Shown one piece after another: positions 1 to 7,350 of a stretch of 64,000 nucleotides of DNA (its first letter is position 1; each line of letters starts with the position of its first letter). The stretch is from positions 1 through 64,000 of the forward strand of contig NZ_RQVN01000009.1 in the NCBI RefSeq assembly GCF_003992135.1. The letters run 5' to 3'. The position numbers were made by a program, and so were the translations under genes. The stretch is from Veillonella sp. VA142 (GTDB taxonomy: Bacteria; Bacillota; Negativicutes; Veillonellales; Veillonellaceae). Under the pieces are notes generated by a model. The model saw only the letters and a list, made by a program, of their open reading frames with translations. It was not told the DNA's origin and ran no database searches.

Positions 1-104
1 TCTGTATATATAGATTGTACTATGCATTGACAAATTCATTTGTGTTTATACTATGACAATATCATATGTCGTTCATAAAAATTGTATAGCCAAGCTCAAA
101 ACAA

Positions 105-134
105 TTGTCATATATTCTAAATATATGATATACT
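105..134 (+). promoter_or_regulatory. Promoter for RNA convergent to the holin-like toxin
   Basis: A -35 TTGTCA (105-110) and an extended -10 TGaTATACT (hexamer 129-134) are 18 bp apart. Transcription would begin near 141 and run toward the toxin gene at 261-341, stopping at the hairpin that ends at 258. Confidence 0.5.
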
Positions 135-140
135 ATAAGT

Positions 141-258
141 AATAAAAGAAGAGCCATCAACGTGTCTAAGGCGTTAGGCTCATCTCAGAATTCTATAACG
201 TGAAATGTGCCTAACGTGTATAAGTGCTTCCGATACTTATTTTGACGTTAGGCTTTTC
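141..258 (+). ncRNA. Putative antitoxin RNA convergent to a holin-like toxin
   Basis: The RNA is inferred from a good upstream promoter and a terminator-like hairpin (GCCTAACGT arms near 215 and 250, then TTTTC). It would be about 118 nt and meet the toxin gene tail to tail, as in TxpA/RatA-type type I modules. Its 5' part (149-186) resembles the toxin-type leader found on the opposite strand at 28751-28782, sharing GAAGAGYCATCAACGTG and GGCTCATCTC. GGCTCATCTC (177-186) is an exact inverted repeat of GAGATGAGCC (368-377) in the toxin leader. No transcription data; an alternative is a relic second toxin leader. Confidence 0.45.
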
Positions 259-260
259 AC

Positions 261-341
261 TTACATTTGCATATAAGTTAAAACTGCTACAACAAGCAAT
301 CCGAATTGAATTAATAACATTAAAACTTCGAACAGTGTCAT
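261..341 (-). CDS. Small holin-like membrane toxin peptide (type I TA candidate)
   Basis: A 26-residue peptide begins MTLFEVLMLLIQFGLL and is a single hydrophobic helix after a short polar start, ending YMQM. The pattern M-T-x-[FY]-E-x-L-x-L-[ML]-I-x-F-G is that of the Firmicute 'putative holin-like toxin' family. The start is fixed by a strong GGAGGAGGTG ribosome binding site seven bases upstream; a longer frame reading upstream lacks such a site. An RNA from the opposite strand appears to end just past the stop codon, which fits a type I toxin-antitoxin pair. Toxicity is inferred from the family, not shown. Confidence 0.7.
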   Translation of the reverse strand: MTLFEVLMLLIQFGLLVVAVLTYMQM

Positions 342-413
342 AGTATCACCTCCTCCTACAATAGGAAGAGATGAGCCCAACTCACATTGTTGGCCCTTCA
401 TATTTATATTATA
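342..413 (-). promoter_or_regulatory. Promoter and leader of the holin-like toxin
   Basis: An extended -10 TGcTATAAT lies on the minus strand (hexamer 413-408) without a convincing -35. The leader contains GTGAGTTGGGCTCATCTCTT and a GGAGGAGG site. The same leader recurs at 28731-28798 without a toxin. GAGATGAGCC here could pair with the 3' part of an extended toxin mRNA (177-186), a possible translation-blocking fold like that of hok-type mRNAs. Confidence 0.55.
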
Positions 414-504
414 GCATAATATATTCGCATTGTTTATGTATGTTATTACCATACCATAAAGCAAAACTAAACAAAACACAAGTTTGCAAATGATTCCCCT
501 TGAG

Positions 505-538
505 GAACGCAGTTAGGCGTAGTAGCCTTATGGCGTTC
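505..538. other. Hairpin GAACGC/GCGTTC of unknown role
   Basis: GAACGC (505-510) pairs with GCGTTC (533-538) and an inner AGGC/GCCT pair closes the loop. No T-tract follows on either strand, so it is not a clear terminator. It lies between the toxin leader and the terminator of the ECF operon. Confidence 0.35.
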
Positions 539-566
539 TTCACTACCTAAATAAAACAAATGCAAG

Positions 567-633
567 AAGAGCACGGTGTGCCCCCGAACAAACATTATGA
601 AATACCGTTTGTGAGGGGGTATACCGTGCTCTT
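567..633 (-). terminator. Large palindromic terminator, copy A of a repeated element
   Basis: AAGAGCACGGT at 567-577 pairs with ACCGTGCTCTT at 623-633, with inner CCCCC/GGGGG and ACAAAC/GTTTGT stems. It follows the ecfT stop, with a T-rich tail on the minus strand. A close relative lies at 27350-27414 downstream of nrdA, in the same orientation relative to its gene. Confidence 0.75.
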
Positions 634-650
634 CCCTTTGCCCTATTCAG

Positions 651-1325
651 TTACGAACGCCACAAGGTGTATAGCGTCACAAGGGTCGCTCCCAACATAA
701 GAAGAACTGCCACATAGTCAACACCTTGAAAACTCACCTTCCGCATAAATGTATGGTTCTGATTTCCAAAGCCTCGAAGCTCCAAAGACAACGCCATTGT
801 TTCAGATCGACTCAAAGATTTCAGCATCAATGGTTGAATCACAGTCATGTAAGATTTTATCTTTGTCAGCCAATTGCCTTCTAACGACATGCCACGGCAA
901 GCCTGTGCTTCTTGTACCGCTTTACTTTCACGTAAAAAGTCTGGCACAAACCGTAAAGCCGCTGTAAACATAAATGCATAAGCATAGGGGATGCGACATT
1001 GTTGTACAAGAGCCACTGTTAAATCCTGTGTTTTTGTTGTCACGATGAGCATCATAAAAATGGTCGTCATCGTCAACATGCGCAAAGCCGTCACAATAGC
1101 CGAGTCCAGAGACCAACTACCCAAGTATTGTACGATACCTAAGAATGCAGAAAACCCAATTAAAGCCAATAAAGGCTTCCATTGACGGAACAAGATGCCA
1201 CCAAGTAGCATTAACAGCACTTCAATGCCAAATAAAGCTAATAATAGTTCCGGAGTTTTCATAGCAATGGCTAAGATGGACACGAAGATGGTTGCCCAAA
1301 TTTTTGTTAATGGTACAAATTTCAT
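651..1325 (-). CDS. ecfT: ECF transporter transmembrane subunit EcfT (CbiQ family)
   Basis: The 224-residue membrane protein is the energy-coupling subunit of an ECF-type vitamin or metabolite importer. It links two ATPases to a substrate-binding S-component in the cytoplasmic membrane. Hydrophobic segments fill residues 10-110 and the C-terminal end. The two cytoplasmic coupling motifs are visible as QACRGMS (about 140) and ELRGFG (about 182), matching the Ala/Leu-Arg-Gly signatures of the CbiQ/EcfT family. It is the last gene of a three-gene operon, starting about 10 bp after the EcfA gene, and is followed by the large terminator at 567-633. Confidence 0.88.
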   Translation of the reverse strand: MKFVPLTKIWATIFVSILAIAMKTPELLLALFGIEVLLMLLGGILFRQWKPLLALIGFSAFLGIVQYLGSWSLDSAIVTALRMLTMTTIFMMLIVTTKTQDLTVALVQQCRIPYAYAFMFTAALRFVPDFLRESKAVQEAQACRGMSLEGNWLTKIKSYMTVIQPLMLKSLSRSETMALSLELRGFGNQNHTFMRKVSFQGVDYVAVLLMLGATLVTLYTLWRS

Positions 1326-1335
1326 CGCTCTCCTC

Positions 1336-2142
1336 CTAACCTTTCACATGCTCTGCATAGCGCAGTTCAAACTCTTTCATAGACTTACAATACCCTAAAT
1401 CTGATACCGTTTCACTAAGCACTACGCTCGGCGGCTTTGTCAAACCAAGTTCCAACAAATCCTCACGGTTGGTAAACAATTCTTCTGGGGATCCATCAAA
1501 GGCTTTCGTGCCGTATCCCATAATGATCACTCGTGTAGAATATTCTGCCATAATTTCCATATCATGGGTAATGAGTAGTATGGTCAAACCTTGGGCTTGT
1601 AATTCTTGCAATAATACCAAGAGTCCCTTAGTTTCCGTCCCATCTTGGCCACTCGTTGGTTCGTCAAGGATTAACAATTTCGATTGCATCGCCAAGGCAG
1701 AGGCGATAGCTACCCGTTGTTTTTCTCCACGGCGTAACCCTAATGGATAGGATTCTGCCAAATGGGAAATACCTACTCGTTCTAAAGCCTCTTTCACGAT
1801 GCTATCCACGGTTGTTTTGTCGTATCCCAACTGTTCAGGACCAAATGCCACCTCTTCTGCCACAGTTTGGCGGAACATTTGACGATCTGGCTGTTGGAAT
1901 ACATAGCCAATAAAACGTCCTCTTTCAGAGGTAGGCATATGCGTAATATCTTGGCCGTCGTAAGAAATCTTACCTTCTACAGGCGTTTCCAAACCGACTA
2001 ATAAACGGGTCACAGTGGTTTTCCCACAACCATTTCGACCACCTAATGTAATGAACTCACCATTGCCGATGGTGAAAGTCACATCTTTCATGATATCTTG
2101 TCCTGGCACATAGGAAAAGCGCAAATTTTCAACTTGTAACAT
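1336..2142 (-). CDS. ecfA: ECF transporter ATPase with variant signature motif
   Basis: This 268-residue ABC ATPase powers the ECF importer. Walker A GGRNGCGKTT lies at 34-43, the Q-loop VFQQPD at 81-86, Walker B LLILDEP at about 156-162 and the switch histidine in LLITHD. The ABC signature is unusual: LGLRRGEKQR replaces LSGGQ(K/R)QR at about 134-143. The partner ATPase domain (2144-3610) has a normal LSGGQRQR but an altered Q-loop, so one of the two composite ATP sites of the heterodimer should be non-canonical. The gene begins one base after the stop of the upstream gene, so the two are translationally close. Confidence 0.9.
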   Translation of the reverse strand: MLQVENLRFSYVPGQDIMKDVTFTIGNGEFITLGGRNGCGKTTVTRLLVGLETPVEGKISYDGQDITHMPTSERGRFIGYVFQQPDRQMFRQTVAEEVAFGPEQLGYDKTTVDSIVKEALERVGISHLAESYPLGLRRGEKQRVAIASALAMQSKLLILDEPTSGQDGTETKGLLVLLQELQAQGLTILLITHDMEIMAEYSTRVIIMGYGTKAFDGSPEELFTNREDLLELGLTKPPSVVLSETVSDLGYCKSMKEFELRYAEHVKG

Positions 2143-2143
2143 A

Positions 2144-3610
2144 TTAGCGTTCTCCTTTCAACAGACTAGACTGAGCAGATTCCAAGGATAACCAAGGTGT
2201 ATCTAAGGCGATTCCTTTCGCTGCCAATGATTTATACGTCACAAATAAGGATGGTAATGCATCTACATAGGTATTGGTATCATACATGTAAGACAACACA
2301 TCTTCTACGGAACTATCGATTTTTAGTTCCCCACCATCGACTAATACCATACGATTTGCATATGGCAATACAGCATGTAAATCGTGGTCGATAACGACAA
2401 CGGTAATACCATGGTCACGATTCAAGGAACCTACTAAGCGATACAATTCTTCTGTTCCTTCTGGATCTAAAGAGCTAGTTGGTTCATCTAAGACTAAAAT
2501 AGATGGATTTACAGCTAATACAGAGGCAATCGCTAACCGTTGACGTTGCCCACCAGACAAGCTGTATACATTGCGGTCTTCTAAGCCCGTCAATCCCACT
2601 TGATCCAATACAATGGCTGTACGCTCTTGGATAGCCTCCGCTGTATACCCACGATTCTCTAGAGCAAACGCTACTTCCTCTGCTACTGTCATCGTAACGA
2701 GTTGTGTATCGTAGTCAGCTAAGACAATACCGATATCATCTGCTACGTCTGGAATTTCTAATTGTGTCACCGCTTTACCGTTGATGAATACCATGCCTTC
2801 CATAGTACCACCATAAAACTTAGGCACAGCTCCTGCCATGGCCATACAGATGGTAGATTTACCACAGCCTGCTGGTCCTGTAATGACAAGGAAATCCCCT
2901 TCGTTTACAACTAAGTTAATATCTTTCACGGCATACTTCGTTTGATTTCCATAGCGATAACTCATATGGTCGATGACGATAGGAGCTTTCACGGATGGTA
3001 CAATGCATAAATCACTGTGATCACTGCTGTCCGTCAATTGTTGCCCTTTCACAGTTTGGCGCGCCAATAATTTTTGCGCCGGAATGTACAAGAATGGTGC
3101 TACTACAGCATTGATAAGAGCCACCATCAACACCAATGGCCACATAGCATTCCAATACACATTGCTTGGTAAGCCTAGTACGAGATACAAGCAAGTAATG
3201 AAAGCGCCACCAGATGCAACCGTACTAACGAAAGAACTCAAAATAGGCATCAAATTTAGTTTACCAATTTTTAAGTTAGATAAATAATGTACTAACACAG
3301 CACACGTGAAAGCCCCCAACGGCTCACTGATCAAATTGCCATATGGCAATGCAGATTTTGAGGTAAATACATTGATCAAGGCTGCTACCAACCCGATACC
3401 CAAACTTTGCCGAAGAGTTGGGCGAGTTAGATTAATTGCTACACAATAGGTAGCTATCGTCCAATTCGGCGTAACCCCTGCTACACTTGGCGATACAGCA
3501 TGTAAAATCGTTCCCAATGCCAGCATGATGGTACTCACCGTTATCCAACGAAACTGACCGCCCTGTACATGGGTATAACTCAGTTTCGACACATCGTTAA
3601 TTTCTTTCAT
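2144..3610 (-). CDS. ECF S-component fused to an ABC ATPase
   Basis: The 488-residue protein joins a membrane domain (about 20-185, five or six hydrophobic segments) to an ABC ATPase (about 208-488). The membrane part (TILHAVSP, then TPNW, then PYGN) resembles the TrpP-type S-component family, so tryptophan or a related aromatic compound is a possible substrate; this is a by-eye match. The ATPase has Walker A GPAGCGKS (245-252), LSGGQRQR (351-358), LVLDEP and a switch histidine (IDHD). Its Q-loop reads VLADYD where VFQxPD is usual, so the glutamine is replaced. Fusion of S and A subunits fixes their stoichiometry. No T-box or riboswitch was recognised upstream. Confidence 0.75.
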   Translation of the reverse strand: MKEINDVSKLSYTHVQGGQFRWITVSTIMLALGTILHAVSPSVAGVTPNWTIATYCVAINLTRPTLRQSLGIGLVAALINVFTSKSALPYGNLISEPLGAFTCAVLVHYLSNLKIGKLNLMPILSSFVSTVASGGAFITCLYLVLGLPSNVYWNAMWPLVLMVALINAVVAPFLYIPAQKLLARQTVKGQQLTDSSDHSDLCIVPSVKAPIVIDHMSYRYGNQTKYAVKDINLVVNEGDFLVITGPAGCGKSTICMAMAGAVPKFYGGTMEGMVFINGKAVTQLEIPDVADDIGIVLADYDTQLVTMTVAEEVAFALENRGYTAEAIQERTAIVLDQVGLTGLEDRNVYSLSGGQRQRLAIASVLAVNPSILVLDEPTSSLDPEGTEELYRLVGSLNRDHGITVVVIDHDLHAVLPYANRMVLVDGGELKIDSSVEDVLSYMYDTNTYVDALPSLFVTYKSLAAKGIALDTPWLSLESAQSSLLKGER

Positions 3611-3739
3611 TCGTTTCTTCCTTTACCTTCTATATGAATCTTAATTATATCTATATCAAAGACATACTATCTTAAAATATAATTATACTATTTTTTCACA
3701 ATTCATGCTATCACTAGGGTAATATTTATATCAACAAAA

Positions 3740-3775
3740 ACCGCAACACTTTCTTCAATAAGAAAATGTTGCGGT
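3740..3775 (-). terminator. Terminator of the peptide/nickel ABC operon
   Basis: ACCGCAACA and TGTTGCGGT arms with an AAGAA/TTCTT continuation form a long stem. On the minus strand it ends in TTTTTG, just downstream of the stop at 3803. Confidence 0.8.
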
Positions 3776-3802
3776 CTTTACCACTTCATAGGCGATAGCC
3801 AT

Positions 3803-4552
3803 TTATCCACGGCTAGCTGCCAATAATTGTTTTGTATACGGATACGTTGCTAGTCCCAAATCTTTTGATGCCAAGGTTTCGACGATAGCGCCGTCTTTCA
3901 TCACAATAATCCGATCGGTAAGCGCTTGCAAAACGCCTAGGTCATGGCTGACGAACACATAGGTAAACGGTTGCTCTTCGTAAACGTTTTGAATCAGTTC
4001 GATGACCCGCGCTTGATTGCACACATCGAGGGCACTCGTCGGCTCATCAAATAAGACAAGCTCAGCGCCGACTGCCATCATGCGGGCTAACACCAATCGC
4101 TGTAACTGGCCTCCGCTCAATTCATGACGGTATTTCTTCCACACCGATGTATCCAATCCCACTTTTGAAAGCCACCATTCACAGCGCTCTTTTGCCTCTT
4201 GTTTTGTGCCTATCCCAAAATTTACGCAAGGCTCTAGCATAAATTCACCTACTGCCATGCGAGGGCTAATGCTGTGAAAGGAGTTTTGGAACATCACTTG
4301 CAAGGAACGATAGAGCTCTCTCTCATTTCCTTTCCATTGGGAAATCGCTTTTCCAAACAAAGAAAGGGTCCCTGAAGTTGGCTCTTCTTGCAAGGACAGC
4401 AATCGCAATAAGGTACTTTTACCAGATCCACTGCCACCTGCAATTCCGATGCGCTCTCGTTCTTGCACGGACAAACTCACATCTTGTAGTGCTGTCACCG
4501 TTTCCCCTTTGCGGGTATATAGTTTGCTGACGCCCTGAACTTCTAGTATCAT
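3803..4552 (-). CDS. ABC importer ATP-binding protein, OppF/NikE type
   Basis: The 249-residue ATPase is the second nucleotide-binding subunit of a peptide/nickel-type importer. Walker A GGSGSGKST (about 38), signature LSGGQLQR, Walker B VLFDEPTSALD and the switch histidine VSHD are all intact. It is short for OppF and lacks the C-terminal oligopeptide-type extension with an iron-sulfur cluster, fitting the NikE-like branch. Its start overlaps the stop of the preceding ATPase gene by four bases (ATGA), indicating translational coupling. The substrate cannot be read from the sequence; nickel, another chelated metal, or a peptide are all possible. Confidence 0.87.
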   Translation of the reverse strand: MILEVQGVSKLYTRKGETVTALQDVSLSVQERERIGIAGGSGSGKSTLLRLLSLQEEPTSGTLSLFGKAISQWKGNERELYRSLQVMFQNSFHSISPRMAVGEFMLEPCVNFGIGTKQEAKERCEWWLSKVGLDTSVWKKYRHELSGGQLQRLVLARMMAVGAELVLFDEPTSALDVCNQARVIELIQNVYEEQPFTYVFVSHDLGVLQALTDRIIVMKDGAIVETLASKDLGLATYPYTKQLLAASRG

Positions 4553-5319
4553 ACTTTCACCTCCTGCAAGGACTGTAAAAGCAGTTTTGTATATTCATGT
4601 TGCGGGTTCGATAAGACATCTTCGGTCTTACCCATTTCCACTAACACACCTTCATGCATAATGCCTACACGATCCGCCAATCTACGGGCTATTTGAATAT
4701 TGTGTGTGATAAACAGCAACGTATTCTGCAACCGCTGTTGCAACTCTTCTAGGACTTTCACAATATCCTGTTGCACCAATACATCAAGAGCGCTAGTCGG
4801 CTCATCTGCAATCAGTAGTTGCGGATGTATGAGTAAACTCATAACGATGGCCACACGTTGTTGCATACCCCCACTCAATTGAAATGGATAGGACTCAAGT
4901 AATGCCTTTCCTTGTGGTAAGGAAACAGCCTCTAGCAGATTCAAAATATCGCCTTCATCGTAGGCCTTTCCATGGGAGGCTAAGATTACTTTCATCTGCT
5001 CTCCAATGCGTTTGAATGGGTTTAAATAATTACCTGGATTTTGGTAAATCATGGCTATATGTACACCACGTACACCTTGCCATTCCTTAGGTCCATAAGT
5101 GAGCAAGTTATCTCCCCCATAGTGGATGGCTCCTGTTAGGTCTGCCTGTTCTAACAAACCTAAGAAAGCTTTCGCTACAGTAGATTTTCCAGACCCACTT
5201 TCACCAATGATGGCAAAAATTTCATTCTGTTTTAACGTGAAAGATACCTCTTTCACGACCTTTATTCCATCGTAAAAGACGGATAAATTATCTACGCTTA
5301 CTAAGTCTGTATGAGTCAA
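4549..5319 (-). CDS. ABC importer ATP-binding protein, OppD/NikD type
   Basis: The 256-residue ATPase pairs with the product of 3803-4552. It carries Walker A GESGSGKST (about 38), Q-loop IYQNPGNYLNPF, signature LSGGMQQR, Walker B LLIADEPTSALD and the switch histidine in ITHN. These are the standard motifs of the OppD/DppD/NikD family. The gene lies 54 bp after the permease stop and overlaps the next gene, so it belongs to the permease-ATPase operon read from about 7140 toward 3800. Confidence 0.88.
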   Translation of the reverse strand: MTHTDLVSVDNLSVFYDGIKVVKEVSFTLKQNEIFAIIGESGSGKSTVAKAFLGLLEQADLTGAIHYGGDNLLTYGPKEWQGVRGVHIAMIYQNPGNYLNPFKRIGEQMKVILASHGKAYDEGDILNLLEAVSLPQGKALLESYPFQLSGGMQQRVAIVMSLLIHPQLLIADEPTSALDVLVQQDIVKVLEELQQRLQNTLLFITHNIQIARRLADRVGIMHEGVLVEMGKTEDVLSNPQHEYTKLLLQSLQEVKV

Positions 5320-5373
5320 TGCTACTATCCTTTGTCATTACACAAGAATCAAATTGGGCTACTATTTCGCCCT

Positions 5374-6183
5374 CTACACATGCCTACCATCTTGTAAGGC
5401 ATCACTAATGTAATTTAATAACACAACAGTGATAAAAATTGCTAACCCTGGATAGATCAACAGCCAAGGCGCTGTTTGCAAGAAATCTCGAGCATTCAGC
5501 AAGATAGCACCCCATTCTGGTGTAGGCGGTTGTACGCCAATGCCGATCAAGGAAAAGCTTGCCACCGTAATAATCGTGTCCCCCATATGTTGAATGATGA
5601 CCAACAATAGAGTCCCTCGAAGATTGGGAATCATGTAGTGACGGATAATGCGCCACAAGGACGCCCCAGACATACGTGCTACAACCACATATTGTGCTTG
5701 TTTTTCCAAATTCACCAAGTTCCGCGTAATCTTTGCGTATTCTGCCCAACGAGTTAGGCACAGTGAAATGATAATATTTTCCACAGACGGCCCCAATATA
5801 CCGATGCAGGCAATGGCCACGATCATGCTAGGGAACCCTAGTATCATATCGATGCAGCGTGATCCCAATTCATCAATATACAAAGGACTCATACTTAACA
5901 AACCACCGATACAAATGCCAATGATACTGCTAATGGCAATGATGGATATGGCTATGAACAACGAATCTTGTCCGCCCCATAATATCCGTGAAAGTACATC
6001 ACGACCCAATTGGTCCGTGCCTAGTAAATGCGTTGTACTTACATCTTGTAATCGAGCCCCTAAATTTGTCTCATTAGGGTCAAAGGGAGCTAACTGAGAA
6101 CCAAATAGAAAGAGTCCCATCCAAAGTATAGTCAGTAAAATGGCCCCTAAGAGCACCTTATCTTGTTTCCATATACGAATCAT
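5374..6183 (-). CDS. ABC importer permease, OppC/NikC type
   Basis: The 269-residue inner-membrane permease has an N-terminal helix (about 12-32), the DPNETNLGARLQ and GTDQLGRDVLSRILWG motifs that mark OppC/DppC/NikC proteins, and the EAA loop around residues 165-195. Five or six hydrophobic segments follow. Its start overlaps the end of the partner permease by four bases. It would form the heterodimeric channel with the product of 6180-7118. Confidence 0.88.
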   Translation of the reverse strand: MIRIWKQDKVLLGAILLTILWMGLFLFGSQLAPFDPNETNLGARLQDVSTTHLLGTDQLGRDVLSRILWGGQDSLFIAISIIAISSIIGICIGGLLSMSPLYIDELGSRCIDMILGFPSMIVAIACIGILGPSVENIIISLCLTRWAEYAKITRNLVNLEKQAQYVVVARMSGASLWRIIRHYMIPNLRGTLLLVIIQHMGDTIITVASFSLIGIGVQPPTPEWGAILLNARDFLQTAPWLLIYPGLAIFITVVLLNYISDALQDGRHV

Positions 6184-7118
6184 GGGCGCCCTCCATATCT
6201 TCTTTCAGGATGAAGTAAATACATCCATATATCCACCGATGTATTGACCACCACATAGACTAGAGAAATCCATACGATATAACTTTGAATCACAATATAA
6301 TCACGACTAATAATACCATGCACCATGAGTTGCCCCATCCCTTTGACAGAAAATACCGTTTCAATCACTGCAGAACCGCCCAACATAGCACCGGTCGTAA
6401 TCCCTAACATGGATAATAGCACAAGGCGCACTTGAGGAATAATGTAATCACGATAGATATATACGGTACGTATACCCATCGTTTTTGCCCCTATCACCGG
6501 CAACGATGCATACGCTTGCACCACTGTGTTGCGAACGCGACGAATGTATAAGCCACAAAACCAAATTGCCAAGGTAATACTCGGCAACACGTAAGCACTT
6601 AACCCCTTCGTATTTGTCACAGAGAAAATAGGAATCTTCACAGCTAGCGCATATAATAACAATAATCCTACCCAAAATGCTGGTACTGCCAATGCTAGAA
6701 ATGATACTATACGCACCACATAATCGATCCAAGTATCTTTATAATGCGCTGCCAGTCCTCCTAACCCTATCGATAGGATGCTACCTAAACCAATGGAAAC
6801 CGCCACCAAGGATAAGGTTCTTGGCAAAGCACTTTGCAACAAATCTACAACAGGCACATTCAGGAAGATAGACTGCCCAAAATCTCCATGTAACATTTGC
6901 CATAACCAACGACCATATTGTATATACCAAGGGTCATTAAGTCCTAACTCTTGTCGAATTTGTTCCACTATAGTGGGATCTGGTGTCATACCTTGCAGAT
7001 AAAACCGTGCTGACACTGGATCTACAGAAGACATTTGCATTAAGAGAAACGTTCCCAATGTGACTGCCAGTAATACACCTACCATAGACGCCAATTTATA
7101 TAATAATACTCGTACCAT
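6180..7118 (-). CDS. ABC importer permease, OppB/NikB type
   Basis: The 312-residue permease starts with a hydrophobic segment and shows the OppB/NikB signatures DPVSARFYLQGMTPD and LGLNDPWYIQYGRWL, with GDFGQSIF near residue 95. The EAA loop is at about 205-230 and MLGGSAVIETVFSVKGMGQLM near 245. It is the first gene of the four-gene operon. A promoter-like TTTACA (7183-7178)/TATACT (7159-7154) pair with an 18-bp spacer precedes it on the minus strand. The binding protein gene is divergent, at 7351. Confidence 0.88.
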   Translation of the reverse strand: MVRVLLYKLASMVGVLLAVTLGTFLLMQMSSVDPVSARFYLQGMTPDPTIVEQIRQELGLNDPWYIQYGRWLWQMLHGDFGQSIFLNVPVVDLLQSALPRTLSLVAVSIGLGSILSIGLGGLAAHYKDTWIDYVVRIVSFLALAVPAFWVGLLLLYALAVKIPIFSVTNTKGLSAYVLPSITLAIWFCGLYIRRVRNTVVQAYASLPVIGAKTMGIRTVYIYRDYIIPQVRLVLLSMLGITTGAMLGGSAVIETVFSVKGMGQLMVHGIISRDYIVIQSYIVWISLVYVVVNTSVDIWMYLLHPERRYGGRP

Positions 7119-7277
7119 ATCAATCCACCTTTCCTCTATATATTTTCTCTTAAAGTATATAGGATAGCCTCTCTCTTTGTAAATATAGCAATTTAATTTT
7201 ATTCTTTATGTCTGATTAAATATATAATTGCAAAAGTATTTAGCAAATCATACGCTTCTAATATATATTCATCTTTA

Positions 7278-7315
7278 TGAGAATTATTGTCTTTTATCGA
7301 GGGATACAGTATACT
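7278..7315 (+). promoter_or_regulatory. Promoter with an overlapping Fur-like box (binding lipoprotein gene)
   Basis: TTGTCT (7287-7292) and TATACT (7310-7315) have a 17-bp spacer. TGAGAATTATTGTCT (7278-7292) covers the -35 and resembles the 7-1-7 Fur-family box TGATAATNATTATCA with a few mismatches. This suggests metal-responsive control, which would favour a metal or metallophore substrate. It is a sequence resemblance only. Confidence 0.45.
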
Positions 7316-7350
7316 ATAGTTATTCTTTAGTTTTTTTATAAGGAGGATAT

